NCBI RefSeq assembly: GCF_029267215.1
Contig: NZ_JARIDH010000026.1
Span: 30,014-94,013, forward strand
DNA: 64,000 nucleotides
Source: Clostridium sp.
GTDB taxonomy: Bacteria > Bacillota > Clostridia > Clostridiales > Clostridiaceae
Direction of reading: 5' to 3'
Shown: in pieces, positions 44,821-55,165 of the stretch
How the letters are laid out: each line of letters opens with the position of its first letter
Position numbering within the stretch: position 1 is the stretch's first letter
Notes under the pieces: generated by a model
Told to the model about the DNA's origin: nothing
The model's database searches: none
Seen by the model: the letters and a program-made list of their open reading frames with translations, nothing else
Program-made: the position numbers and the translations under genes

Positions 44821-44909
44821 ACTTAGAAATTCTTTAATTAACCTAAAAAAAATAATATACTTAATATTGTAATTTGTTAATTTGATTAGAAATGAGAGGT
44901 TTTTTATAC

Positions 44910-46274
44910 ATGCAAAAAAAAGATATACTAGAACTAAAAAAGCGTTTAAAGAAAGATTATTGTACTTTCACTAAAATGTGTGGGTGCTATGTTAATGGAG
45001 AGAAAAATACAATTTTAAAGTTTAGGGAGACTTTCTTAAATTTAGAAGAAGATGAATACTTTAAATACTTAGAAATTGCTAAAAAAGTTATGTCTGGAAC
45101 AATAGGAAATAATATTTTAGAACTTAACTTTCCACTTAACGAATTCTCAGTAAATGAAAAACAAGTTTCTCTTGTTAAACTAAAAAATAGCAAGTTAAAA
45201 GATGATACTATTCTTGATGAATTTTATAATTCAGTTATAGAAAATTACGATTATACAGGTAACTTTTTAATTCTTCTTTTCCATGATGCTTATGATGTTA
45301 TTACTAAAACTAAGGATAATCTTAAAGTTGATGAATCAGAGGAAGTTTATGAATATATTTTATGTGCAATATGTCCAGTTTCTCTTTCAAAACCAGGACT
45401 TAGATATTTTGAAGAGGAAAACTCAATAAAAGCTCGTATTAGAGATTGGGTTGTTGAAAACCCATCTAATGGTTTTGTATTCCCAGCATTTATTAATCGT
45501 AGTACAGATATTAACTCTGTTATGTATTACACTAAAAATACTAAAGACACTCATCCTGAATTAATGGAAAATATATTAGGATGTCCTGAAAAACAAACTG
45601 CCACTATTCAAAAACAAACTTTCAAATCAATAATTAAGGATTCCTTTGTTAATGAAGAAAAAGCTGAAAAAGTATTTATGGAAGTTCAAGAAAGTTTAAA
45701 TAATATGGTTGAAGAGCATAATTCTATGTATGAAGATACTCTAGAAGAGGAACCTATGTTATTAACAAACAAGGATGTTGAAAACATATTAATAGAAAAT
45801 GGAGTTACTGAAGATGTGGCAAAACAAATTGAAAAAAACTATTCAGAAAACTTTAATGAAGATGTTCCATTGGCAGAAAGCTTAATTGATAAAAAAGTAC
45901 TTAAAGCAAATGAACAAAGAAAAAAAGAAGAACGTTTAGAAAAGCAAGTACAGGTATTAAAGGCTAGAATTGAAGAATTTGAACAAGAAACTTCTTTAAA
46001 CAGTGAAAACACTGAAGAATTATCTATTGATGAAAATGGCGAAATAATAGAAGATATTATAATTGATGAGGATACTGAAATCTTAGAGGAAGCTCTAGAA
46101 GAAGTTTTAGAAGAAGAACTTCAAGCTAATAATAATTATGATGTTGTCCTTCATGTAAAACCAGAAAAAATATCACAAGTGAAATCACAAATAATTGATG
46201 GCAAAAAGTGCATAATAATTCCTATTGAAGAGGATGAACAGGCCACTGTTAATGGAATAGATGATTTAATTTAA
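44910..46274 (+). CDS. DUF4317 family protein
   Basis: 454 residues, acidic, cytoplasmic. The N-terminal 250 residues match the DUF4317 pattern (MQKKDILELKKRLKKD, TFTKMCGCYVNGEKN, CAICPVSLSKPGLRYF, WVVENPSNGFVFPAF), and the C-terminal half is Glu-rich coiled coil (about 310-355) ending in an acidic domain. The function of the family is unknown. The start is ATG 44910, with GAGAGG ten bases upstream; an ATG six codons earlier has none. It is one of the few plus-strand genes and converges on the giant surface protein gene. Confidence 0.82.
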   Translation: MQKKDILELKKRLKKDYCTFTKMCGCYVNGEKNTILKFRETFLNLEEDEYFKYLEIAKKVMSGTIGNNILELNFPLNEFSVNEKQVSLVKLKNSKLKDDTILDEFYNSVIENYDYTGNFLILLFHDAYDVITKTKDNLKVDESEEVYEYILCAICPVSLSKPGLRYFEEENSIKARIRDWVVENPSNGFVFPAFINRSTDINSVMYYTKNTKDTHPELMENILGCPEKQTATIQKQTFKSIIKDSFVNEEKAEKVFMEVQESLNNMVEEHNSMYEDTLEEEPMLLTNKDVENILIENGVTEDVAKQIEKNYSENFNEDVPLAESLIDKKVLKANEQRKKEERLEKQVQVLKARIEEFEQETSLNSENTEELSIDENGEIIEDIIIDEDTEILEEALEEVLEEELQANNNYDVVLHVKPEKISQVKSQIIDGKKCIIIPIEEDEQATVNGIDDLI

Positions 46275-46344
46275 AATTATTGTCTATTTTAAACAAATGT
46301 TTTTCCTTGACAAACTTCCCCTACTAAAAAGGAAATTAATTCAT

Positions 46345-46390
46345 AAAAAATAGAAGTGCTTTTGTAAAAACAAAAACACTTCTATTTTTT
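46345..46390. terminator. Bidirectional terminator between DUF4317 and giant surface protein genes
   Basis: Perfect 14-base arms AAAAAATAGAAGTG/CACTTCTATTTTTT with an AT-rich loop, T-rich on both strands. It ends both convergent transcripts. Confidence 0.9.
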
Positions 46391-46416
46391 ATTATTAACT
46401 TTGTTAAAAATCTCTT

Positions 46417-49400
46417 TTATTTTTTCTTTTTAAATTTTAAAAATACTGCTATAGCTACAACAAAAGCTACTAAGAATCCAAAAATTCCATAAACACCTTT
46501 GCTTTTTAAAATATGAGAATTAGTATTTAAAGAATCTTTTTTATTTAAATTATCCTTCTCTTTATCTGCTACTTTCGCTTTATTATCACTTTGTGATACT
46601 TTTTCATTTTTATCATTATCACTATTAAATGTATTTTTAATCTTATTTTCTACTTCATTAAGTAAACTAGAGTCTTTTTTACTGTTATTTAAAGTTTTAG
46701 CTTCACTACTACCCTCTACATTATTTGAATCCTTTTTAACAACTCTACTTGAAATATTGTTATTTTTTGATTTAGTATTATAACTTCCACTTTTTCCTGA
46801 ATCCTCATTATTTTTTATGATAGTTGATTTTTTATTATCAGTTTTAGAAATATTTTTACTTTTCTCAACTTTATTATTTTCTACTGATTGTGAGCTAGTA
46901 TTACTCTTCTCATTTGAATTTGATTTCTTATCTTTTACACTATTTGAAGAAGAAATACCTTCCTTAGAATCACTTGAATTTAAAGTATTATTAGGTATTT
47001 TTGAAGTTGAATCATTTTTTTCTAGAGTATTTGATTGTGAATCCTGGCTATTATTTTTAGAATTAATATTTTCACCATTTTTATACCTAGTATTATCCAC
47101 TACTTTTCCTGTATTTTCATTTCCAGAATTTTTATCTTTATCAGTATTTTTATTTTCCTTTGGTTTCACAACTACTGGTAATTTTTTAAGTCCTTTAATT
47201 GCCTGTGATAAGCCTTGTATGCAACCATTAACTTCTTTCGGAGTTGCTTTCTTATTATTCATAAGACTTTCTGCCTTTTCAAGGCTTTCTTTTAGCTTAC
47301 TTACACTTTCTTTAGTATAAGAATCTGAATTTTTTAAGACATCCTTTGCCTTATTTATTTCAGACTGAAGTCCATCTTTATTGGCTTCTAGTCCGTTTAT
47401 TCCACTTAAAATACTAATTGTAGCAGCTTTAACTTGTATTGGTGTTACCTTATTATTATTCATAACACTTTCTCCAGCTGTAATAAAACTATTTAAAGGC
47501 TTAATACTTGATTCTGTATATTGATCTTTATTTTTCATAATATCCTTAGCTTTATTTAATGCTTCTTGAAGTCCACTTTTATCAGCTTTTAAGTCTTTTA
47601 TTGAATTTTCTATATTATTAATTAAACTATTAATTTGCTCTTGAGTTAAACTTTTATTACTTAAGGCCTTTTCTCCTTTTGAAATAGCGTCTTTTAAATT
47701 ATTTATACTCTCTTCTGTGTAGCCATTAACTTTATTTAATTTTTCTTTTGCTTTTGTTATTTCATCTTCAAGACCTGTTTTATTTATATCAGTTCCACTA
47801 AGAATTACCTCTGCAATTGTTGCAAGGTTATATATTCCTTTTTTACTTTCTATCTTTATATACTTAGCTTTAACTCCATTTAAATTGGCATATTGAGATT
47901 CATTTGATGTTGAGTATATCCACTTTCCTGATGTCGCTTCCTTAAAGTTTTTTCCATCCATACTCACTAATATTTTATATTCTTCAATATCACCATTCCA
48001 TCCACCATCTTGTCTTGGGAAACATAAAAGTTCATTTAAATTATAAGGATGATCTAATTCTATGGTTACATATGGATTTTTATCTGATCTATTCCAAATA
48101 TTTTGCCAGTTATCATTTAATTTTCCATCAATAATATTATTAGCTGAGTATTCTTTTTTATTTTGTTCAGTTGAATATGACACAATTTTCATTTGTGAAT
48201 TAGGAATTATATTTTGAATCTCTAAACCATTATTAGCAAAAAGATATTTTTTCCCATCTATTGTTTTATATCCTGGAGTAGCTTTCCCATTCTCTGAAAA
48301 ATAATATTTTTCTCCATTTATATTTTGCCATCCAGTTTGGAGAACTCCATCATTATTAAAATAATATCCATTATTATCTATATTTTGAAGACCTTTTTCC
48401 ATTAAGCCATCCTCATTAAAATAATACTCTTTATTATCTATAAACTGCATTCCTTTTTGAGCTTCACCAAATATCTCATACTTAGTTCCCTTTGAATCTT
48501 TTAAAAATCCACTATGGAAATTATACTCTTTACCATTTGGTGATGTATATTTTCCATCTAATACTTTTAATCCATCTTTTGTAATTTGAACTGCTATAGT
48601 ATTAGATACCTTCGATGTTTTAAGAAGATCATTTTCAAGAGTTAAATATCCTTTTGATGCTAATCCTGGTTTATAAATAATCTCAATTATATCTCCAATA
48701 TTAAACTTACTGTTGTTAAAGGATTTAGCTATTTTATTTGTACCAAACTCTGTTCCTGATGTATTTACCTCTTTTAATTGTTCCATATTTGAAGAGAATA
48801 TTTTAATATTTATTCCACTATTTCTTTCATTTGTTCCAATCCAAGTATGTAAGGCATCCACTTTTATATTTCCATTACTTTCAAAAGTAAGAGAATCTGT
48901 AGGTGAAGTTCTATTCCAACTATTAATATTAATTTTACCAAGTATTTTAGCTTGATTTTCTACAAATCCATACTTTTCTAAATATCCACCTGTTAAAATT
49001 CTATTAGCTTGAACTTTTTCATTAGCATTTCCATTTTTATTTATATCATTTAATTCCTCTTTAACCTTCTTTACAAAGTCATTATATTGACTTGTTGTAG
49101 AAACTTGAAGCATATTTCTATTAAACTTAACAAGTAAATCAAACATAGGCTCTGGATAGTCTTTTAATGATTTCATTATGTCATTAGATAAATCTATATA
49201 ATCTTTTGCACTAACATTTTCATTATTATTTAACAAATTAATTTTAAAAAGCCAAGCTTCAATGTTTAATGGTTGAGTTTTTATTGCCTCATTTATTGCT
49301 TTTAATTTTAAATCATATGGAATAGATGAACTTGCTACCCATAAATATTTATTTGATTTTACTAGATTTTCATTATTAGCAGCTGCATACAAATCTGTGT

Positions 49401-52400
49401 AAGTAACTACATTTCCATTTAAGGCCAATCCTTTTGACCAATTGCTAACATCAAATCCTGAAGCATTAGCAACCACAGTTTCTCCATATTGTGATGACCA
49501 ATTTCCACTTTGTATGTTATAGCTATAAAAGGCATCGTGTCCTGGTTCACCCATTTGATGAGCTGGTTGTCCAAACACTCTACAAGCTATTGATCCAATC
49601 CTTGATATGGAACCACAAACTCCTCCTATTTTAAATACATCAGCAACAGTTTCATCTTTTCCATAAAAATCTGCCCAACTTCCAAATATAATCGCTCCAT
49701 TATATGGATTCCTAAAGTTGTAGTTTATTGTATAGTCTGCAGTTGGCAGATGATTTCCACTAACAAGATTATTATGATTTTGAAGAATTAAAGCTCTCAT
49801 TTCTCTAATCTGTGGATTAGTTATTGGAACATTTACTACAGCCTCTAAAAGCTTAACATTAAGACTTTCAAACCCTTGAACCATTCCACCTTCTTCATTT
49901 AAAGTTTCAAAAATATTATATCTTTCAACAGAACTTCCAATAGGTTTACCATTAAAACAGTCAGTTATTTTTGTTTGAGTAGCAAGAGCCGTTGCCATTG
50001 CAAGCTTTAAATTAAATCCATAATGTGAGTTTGTGTATGTATTCCAAATATCAGACCATATTTGAAGGCCATTAATATTACTCTCTGAAATATTAGTTGC
50101 TTGTAAATATTCACTCATTGCAACATCATTATTTAATAACCAGCTTATAAATTTTGTGTTATTTTTATTATTTTTATAAAAAGTTTGAATATTTTCAAGT
50201 CCAAATCTATTTATAAATGCATTTGCTATAATATCAGTCATCATCTTTTCATTAGTTAATGAATCTACTATCTCTTCATCGCTTGTAATCTTCTTTGATA
50301 TTTCATCATTAACAACTTCACTATAAGACTTTATATCATTTTCATTATTTATTTTAACTTTAGGTTTTTCTACTTTTATACAAAGGTTATTATAACTATC
50401 TCCAAACAATTTATAAGTGCCATAGCTTTCAGTATTAGATGAAATACATAGTGGTATAACTTTGTTATTCACCTTAATTTTAAAAGTATAACTTTCATCT
50501 TTTTTTAGTTTATCTAGTTCTTTTTCCTCTATTAAAGCTAATCCCTTAGAAATCTTTCCTGTTAAAACTACCTTATTAGATGAATCAACTATTTCAATAA
50601 GACCATTTTCTAAACTTAAAGTATTTCCTGTAGCAAGACCAAGTTTTATACTTAATTCTCCATTACTCCAAGTAAGATTATTTGTATAAGCTTTCTCTCC
50701 AAAATTAACTTTTTCAAGCCCATGCTTTGTAATTTTAAAATATTCTGCCTTTCCATCAACATTACCTAAAACAGTATTTCCATTAATAATTGCTGGTATA
50801 GATATTTTAGAATTATAAGAAAGACTTATTATATCTCCATAATTAAATGATTTTCCATTTAGTAATTTAGAAACTTCCTCTGTTTCCCCATTTTTAATAT
50901 CTTTAGGGTTTATGATTGTCTTTCCATCACTTCCATAGACTCCTAAAGTAAAATATGATTCTTTCCCATTTCCAAAGCTATCCATATAATTTTGAACAGT
51001 AAACTTCATATTAGTTATATCAAAACCAATACTTGATTGAATTGAATCTAAAGCCCAAGAATTATTGTAAAAGTTAATATGACTATTTTGAAGATTAATC
51101 TGACTTTCATATCCTAGCTTTATTCTTGTAGGTATATATCCCTCTGATGAAACAATAATCTTTGTATTCTTATTAAAATTAGTTGAATTAGTTATAGGAA
51201 CACTAAATTTTCCCTGTGAATCTGCTTTTCCTGAAAAATTCTTTCCATCTAAATTTATATTTACATTTTCATTAGGTTTAACATTTCCTTGTATAGTTGT
51301 TTTATTTATCCCACTTCCTAATATGTTTACAGGATTAATGCTTATAAATTTATTATTAACATCTAAAAGTCCTTTGTCAGTTACCTCAAAATATTGAGTT
51401 CCAAGTTCTTGATTTCCTATACTTTTTTCTCCATTTTCAATGCCAACATTTATAAGTGATGGATTATATGTAAGTTCTATAATATCTCCATTTACAAAAC
51501 TCTTTCCATTTATGTTATTAACAAAATAATTACTATCATTTAATTTTGTCGTTGAAACACTGTATTTATAATCCCCTGTTTTAGAATCTATTACGCTAAA
51601 TTTAAACCTATTAGTATAGAATGTACCCACACTATTTCCTGAAACAGGACTTCCAGAATAATTGTTGTATATTATATTCTTTTTAGCTATTAATTTCTTA
51701 GATTCTGGACTAAATCCAATATAAAAAATTGGCTGAGTATATTGGCTTGACACCTGAATTTTGCTATTTCCTAAATCATAACTTTTTGAATAATTATATA
51801 TTATCTGCTTAAAATTATCCTCATTAACATATATAGATATAACATCACCAACATTTACATCCTCTTCTGGAATCTTAGCTAAATAATTTCCAGTAGAATC
51901 TGATTTGACTTTTTTGCTATAACTTCCTCCACTTACTGTAACAAAGGTGTTAGGAGTAGTTTTTCCTGTTATATCAACTGTTGAATCTCCATCATAAGAA
52001 GCTTTATTAACCTTTAAATTATTATTAGAAATAGGTACTAAACCATCAACTGTTATTTTATAATAATAAAAATTTTCAGGCTCTAATTTTTTTGAATCTT
52101 TACCTGTATTAACAGTTGGATTGTTCCAGTTTATTTGTGATTTTTTACTTTGATATACACTTAAAATATTTCCATATTCAAAGTTTGCTCCATTTAAGTT
52201 TTTCTCTCCTGAAAATCCATTAAAATAAGTATTTTCTGCCTTTGCTACTGGTTTTCCTTCATTATTTATAAGATTTGCTGAGAATTGATCTGCTCCATTT
52301 TTACTAATTTTAATACTAAGCTTAGATGTATCAAATTTTAAATTTTCTCCTGTTAAACCTGCATTATAACTTGTAACTACACTTGCTTTACTTATACCAA

Positions 52401-53484
52401 GGTTAGGTGCTGATGTTGGATAAACTGTTACAGGGGCTTGTCCTGCTACACAAACTATTATAGGGGTACTTCCTTTTATTCCATTTTCATCCTTTACAGG
52501 AATTTCAAAAGTTCCAACATAATTTGACTGACTAGTAAACTTCTTTCCATTAAGAAAAACTGTTACTAAAGACTCTGGAGTTGTAATACCTTTTACAGTA
52601 CAAGATGTAACCTTATTTGAAACCCCTTCAATTGGAAGTGGGTCTACACTTAATTTTTCATTAGTAAATAAAGTTAATCCTGATTTTTCAATATTAAGTA
52701 TAGTTCTTTTATTAACATTATATGATTTTTGAATTTCCCCATTATTTAACAATCCATTTATGGCTAATCTAGAAGACTTTTTATAATCTATTACTATCTT
52801 CTCTCCATAATCAAAACTTAAATTATTTAATTGGTTATAAAGTTCATTTTGAGGATGCTCTCCTCCTCCATGTATATTTATAGTCTTATTTATAGTTCCA
52901 TCTTTATTGATTAATGAAACTGAAAATAAAAGATCATTTTTACTTGCATAAGGATTCGTTTCTGCCCAACTTTTTGAAAATCCCATTTTCATTGTTTTTG
53001 AATTGAATGTTAATGTTCCTATATGTTGCCACCAAACATTATTAATTGATATAGAAGCCTTATCTAAAAGACTTTCTATTTCAGAAGTTTTAGATTCTTT
53101 AGAGGCAATTAATACACTAGGTTTAATTTCTTTATTATTTGAACTTAAATTATTAGATTCCTTAGAATTATTTAAGTTTTTATCTGTTTTCATCTCTAAA
53201 TTACTAGGATTTTTACTACTTGAAGTTATTTCTTCACTTTTTAATACTTCTTTCTTTGAATTATCACTCTTTTTATTGTCATTTGTTAATTTATTTTCAT
53301 TATTTTTATTTAAATCTGAATTAGGTTTGTTTTGTACTTTATTAACTTCAACTTTATCTTGAATATTAATTTCTTGACTTTCTTTATGATTTATATTCTC
53401 TGCAAATACATTAATAGAAGGTGTAGCTATACAATTAGCTATCATAGCAATTCCTAAAGCACCTGCAGTTTTCTTTTTATTCAT
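46417..53484 (-). CDS. Giant surface protein: mucin/carbohydrate-binding-like repeats, transglutaminase-like core, CBM32, FIVAR repeats
   Basis: 2355 residues. Signal peptide (1-28); Asn/Lys/Ser-rich linker (30-135); four mucin-binding-like modules (about 142-275, 360-485, 573-695, 801-918), each ending in a GDIIELTYN-like motif and alternating with Ig-like domains (VDITGKTTPNTFVTVSG); a helical plus transglutaminase/papain-like core (1050-1420) with Cys1290 in GGVCGSISRIG and His1316 in PGHDAFY; a fifth module (1511-1640); glucan-binding-type YYF repeats (1646-1755); an F5/8 CBM32 domain (1758-1891); three FIVAR repeats (1895-2105); a Ser/Asn-rich stalk; and a C-terminal membrane segment with KFKKKK tail. 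No LPxTG precedes it. AGAGGTG precedes the start. Probably a host-mucin-targeting enzyme or adhesin. Confidence 0.82.
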   Translation of the reverse strand: MNKKKTAGALGIAMIANCIATPSINVFAENINHKESQEINIQDKVEVNKVQNKPNSDLNKNNENKLTNDNKKSDNSKKEVLKSEEITSSSKNPSNLEMKTDKNLNNSKESNNLSSNNKEIKPSVLIASKESKTSEIESLLDKASISINNVWWQHIGTLTFNSKTMKMGFSKSWAETNPYASKNDLLFSVSLINKDGTINKTINIHGGGEHPQNELYNQLNNLSFDYGEKIVIDYKKSSRLAINGLLNNGEIQKSYNVNKRTILNIEKSGLTLFTNEKLSVDPLPIEGVSNKVTSCTVKGITTPESLVTVFLNGKKFTSQSNYVGTFEIPVKDENGIKGSTPIIVCVAGQAPVTVYPTSAPNLGISKASVVTSYNAGLTGENLKFDTSKLSIKISKNGADQFSANLINNEGKPVAKAENTYFNGFSGEKNLNGANFEYGNILSVYQSKKSQINWNNPTVNTGKDSKKLEPENFYYYKITVDGLVPISNNNLKVNKASYDGDSTVDITGKTTPNTFVTVSGGSYSKKVKSDSTGNYLAKIPEEDVNVGDVISIYVNEDNFKQIIYNYSKSYDLGNSKIQVSSQYTQPIFYIGFSPESKKLIAKKNIIYNNYSGSPVSGNSVGTFYTNRFKFSVIDSKTGDYKYSVSTTKLNDSNYFVNNINGKSFVNGDIIELTYNPSLINVGIENGEKSIGNQELGTQYFEVTDKGLLDVNNKFISINPVNILGSGINKTTIQGNVKPNENVNINLDGKNFSGKADSQGKFSVPITNSTNFNKNTKIIVSSEGYIPTRIKLGYESQINLQNSHINFYNNSWALDSIQSSIGFDITNMKFTVQNYMDSFGNGKESYFTLGVYGSDGKTIINPKDIKNGETEEVSKLLNGKSFNYGDIISLSYNSKISIPAIINGNTVLGNVDGKAEYFKITKHGLEKVNFGEKAYTNNLTWSNGELSIKLGLATGNTLSLENGLIEIVDSSNKVVLTGKISKGLALIEEKELDKLKKDESYTFKIKVNNKVIPLCISSNTESYGTYKLFGDSYNNLCIKVEKPKVKINNENDIKSYSEVVNDEISKKITSDEEIVDSLTNEKMMTDIIANAFINRFGLENIQTFYKNNKNNTKFISWLLNNDVAMSEYLQATNISESNINGLQIWSDIWNTYTNSHYGFNLKLAMATALATQTKITDCFNGKPIGSSVERYNIFETLNEEGGMVQGFESLNVKLLEAVVNVPITNPQIREMRALILQNHNNLVSGNHLPTADYTINYNFRNPYNGAIIFGSWADFYGKDETVADVFKIGGVCGSISRIGSIACRVFGQPAHQMGEPGHDAFYSYNIQSGNWSSQYGETVVANASGFDVSNWSKGLALNGNVVTYTDLYAAANNENLVKSNKYLWVASSSIPYDLKLKAINEAIKTQPLNIEAWLFKINLLNNNENVSAKDYIDLSNDIMKSLKDYPEPMFDLLVKFNRNMLQVSTTSQYNDFVKKVKEELNDINKNGNANEKVQANRILTGGYLEKYGFVENQAKILGKININSWNRTSPTDSLTFESNGNIKVDALHTWIGTNERNSGINIKIFSSNMEQLKEVNTSGTEFGTNKIAKSFNNSKFNIGDIIEIIYKPGLASKGYLTLENDLLKTSKVSNTIAVQITKDGLKVLDGKYTSPNGKEYNFHSGFLKDSKGTKYEIFGEAQKGMQFIDNKEYYFNEDGLMEKGLQNIDNNGYYFNNDGVLQTGWQNINGEKYYFSENGKATPGYKTIDGKKYLFANNGLEIQNIIPNSQMKIVSYSTEQNKKEYSANNIIDGKLNDNWQNIWNRSDKNPYVTIELDHPYNLNELLCFPRQDGGWNGDIEEYKILVSMDGKNFKEATSGKWIYSTSNESQYANLNGVKAKYIKIESKKGIYNLATIAEVILSGTDINKTGLEDEITKAKEKLNKVNGYTEESINNLKDAISKGEKALSNKSLTQEQINSLINNIENSIKDLKADKSGLQEALNKAKDIMKNKDQYTESSIKPLNSFITAGESVMNNNKVTPIQVKAATISILSGINGLEANKDGLQSEINKAKDVLKNSDSYTKESVSKLKESLEKAESLMNNKKATPKEVNGCIQGLSQAIKGLKKLPVVVKPKENKNTDKDKNSGNENTGKVVDNTRYKNGENINSKNNSQDSQSNTLEKNDSTSKIPNNTLNSSDSKEGISSSNSVKDKKSNSNEKSNTSSQSVENNKVEKSKNISKTDNKKSTIIKNNEDSGKSGSYNTKSKNNNISSRVVKKDSNNVEGSSEAKTLNNSKKDSSLLNEVENKIKNTFNSDNDKNEKVSQSDNKAKVADKEKDNLNKKDSLNTNSHILKSKGVYGIFGFLVAFVVAIAVFLKFKKKK

Positions 53485-53685
53485 ATTTCACCTCTTAATA
53501 TATAAACTATATAAAACTCTGTCTTACATAGTTTTTTGATATAATTCTCTTATAAATTACATTTTTAACCTATTAATAATCTCTAGCAATTAATCCATTA
53601 TATCATAATTATGTACATTTTATGAACAGATTTCAAAAATTATTTTTATTTAAGATAATGTTTACCATACATAATTATGAATTTT

Positions 53686-53738
53686 ACTTTATGAAAAGGA
53701 GTCTGTGTCAAAATGACACAGACTCCTTTTCATAAAGT
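53686..53738 (-). terminator. Exceptionally long perfect hairpin after the TRAP operon
   Basis: Two perfect 25-base arms (53686-53710 and 53714-53738; core GTCTGTGTCA/TGACACAGAC) separated only by AAA. It lies about 100 bases past the TRAP stop codon at 53840. A one-mismatch cousin with the same core is at 56867-56898. The rest of the gap 53485-53839 is AT-rich and should contain the promoter of the giant gene. Confidence 0.7.
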
Positions 53739-53839
53739 ATATCTTAAGAATACTTATTATAATAAATATTTTTAACTACTTCTTTAAATTACCCTTACAA
53801 AACACTTAATCCTAATTTGAATTTAAACAATTTAATTCC

Positions 53840-55147
53840 TTATATAATTCCCATAAGTTTAGGAATGAATAAACTTATCTCTGGTATGAATGTTACCAAA
53901 ATAAGTACTATTAATATTCCTAAATAAAATGGTAATAAATATTTTATAACTTCTTCTATACTAGTTTTCCCTACTTTACATCCAATAAATAAAGTATTTC
54001 CAACAGGTGGAGTAATATTACCTATACATAAATTAAATATAAGCATTATACCAAACTGTACAGAATTCATACCAAAATTTTTAGCTATTGGTAAAAATAT
54101 AGGAGTAAATATTAATATAGCTGGTGTTAAATCCATAAAAGTACCAACTATCAATAAGACTAAATTCATTATTAATAATATTATAATCGGATTTGAAGAT
54201 ATTCCTAATAATAATTCAGTTATAGCATTTGGTATATTTGTAAATGCCATAACCCAAGACATTATTGATGAAACTCCTATTAAGAAAATTATTATTCCTG
54301 TCATTTCTACTGTTTCTAATAAAATTTTTGGTATATCTTTTAATTTTATAGACTTATAAAAGAAAAATGATAAAATGAATGAATATACAACAGCAACCGC
54401 AGCTCCCTCTGTAGCTGTAAATATTCCTCCTATTATACCCCCTATTATTATAAAAATTAATAATAAACTTGGAAGTGCATCTATAAAGATTTTCATTGCT
54501 TCTTTAAAAGTTATTTTATATTTAGATGAATATTTATATTTTTTTGCTAATATAAATGCAACTACCATTATAGATATTCCCCATAATATACCTGGTATAT
54601 AACCTGCCATAAATAAAGCTGCTACAGATGTTCCTCCACTTACTAATGAATATATTATAAGTGAGTTACTTGGAGGTATCAACAATCCAGTTGGAGCGGA
54701 AGCAATATTAACTGCCGCACTATAATTTTTATCGTATCCTTCTGATTCTTGAAGAGGTGCCATAGTTCCTCCTATTGCCGCCGCAGCTGCCACTGAGGAT
54801 CCACTTACAGCCCCAAATAACATATTTCCAACTACATTTGTATGTGCTAATGAACCTGGTAATTTACCACTTAAAACCTTAGCAAAATTCACTAATTTTA
54901 AAGCTATACCACCGTTATTCATTATAATTCCAGCTAAAACAAAAAAAGGTATTGCAAGCAATGAAAAACTACTTATTCCTGTAAATATTCTTTGTGCTCC
55001 AGTTAATACTGCTACATCTAATGACAATGTAGTTAATATTCCAAATATAGATGCTACTCCTATTGTTATAGATATTGGTATTCCTAATAAAAGTAATATT
55101 GGAAATACAATCGCTATAGACATACCTGCTTGAAATGCTAATCCCAT
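53840..55147 (-). CDS. TRAP transporter large permease subunit (DctM-like)
   Basis: 435 residues with about twelve membrane segments and the DctM pattern: FAVIAGIIMNNGGIALKLV region, GAVSGSSVAAAAAIGGTMAP, NIASAPTGLLIPPSN and NLCIGNITPPVGNTLF near the C terminus. It forms the membrane channel that takes an acidic solute from the binding protein, driven by an ion gradient. It is the last gene of a three-gene operon (dctP-dctQ-dctM-like), 18 bases after the small subunit, with AGGGAGAG before the ATG. Confidence 0.92.
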   Translation of the reverse strand: MGLAFQAGMSIAIVFPILLLLGIPISITIGVASIFGILTTLSLDVAVLTGAQRIFTGISSFSLLAIPFFVLAGIIMNNGGIALKLVNFAKVLSGKLPGSLAHTNVVGNMLFGAVSGSSVAAAAAIGGTMAPLQESEGYDKNYSAAVNIASAPTGLLIPPSNSLIIYSLVSGGTSVAALFMAGYIPGILWGISIMVVAFILAKKYKYSSKYKITFKEAMKIFIDALPSLLLIFIIIGGIIGGIFTATEGAAVAVVYSFILSFFFYKSIKLKDIPKILLETVEMTGIIIFLIGVSSIMSWVMAFTNIPNAITELLLGISSNPIIILLIMNLVLLIVGTFMDLTPAILIFTPIFLPIAKNFGMNSVQFGIMLIFNLCIGNITPPVGNTLFIGCKVGKTSIEEVIKYLLPFYLGILIVLILVTFIPEISLFIPKLMGII

Positions 55148-55165
55148 AATCTTCTCTCCCTTAGA

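Noticed and set aside
46417..46530. LPxTG sortase anchor at the C terminus of the giant surface protein
   Set aside because: The residues before the membrane segment read SHILKSKGVYG; there is no LPxTG-like motif, so only a membrane anchor with a basic tail is supported.
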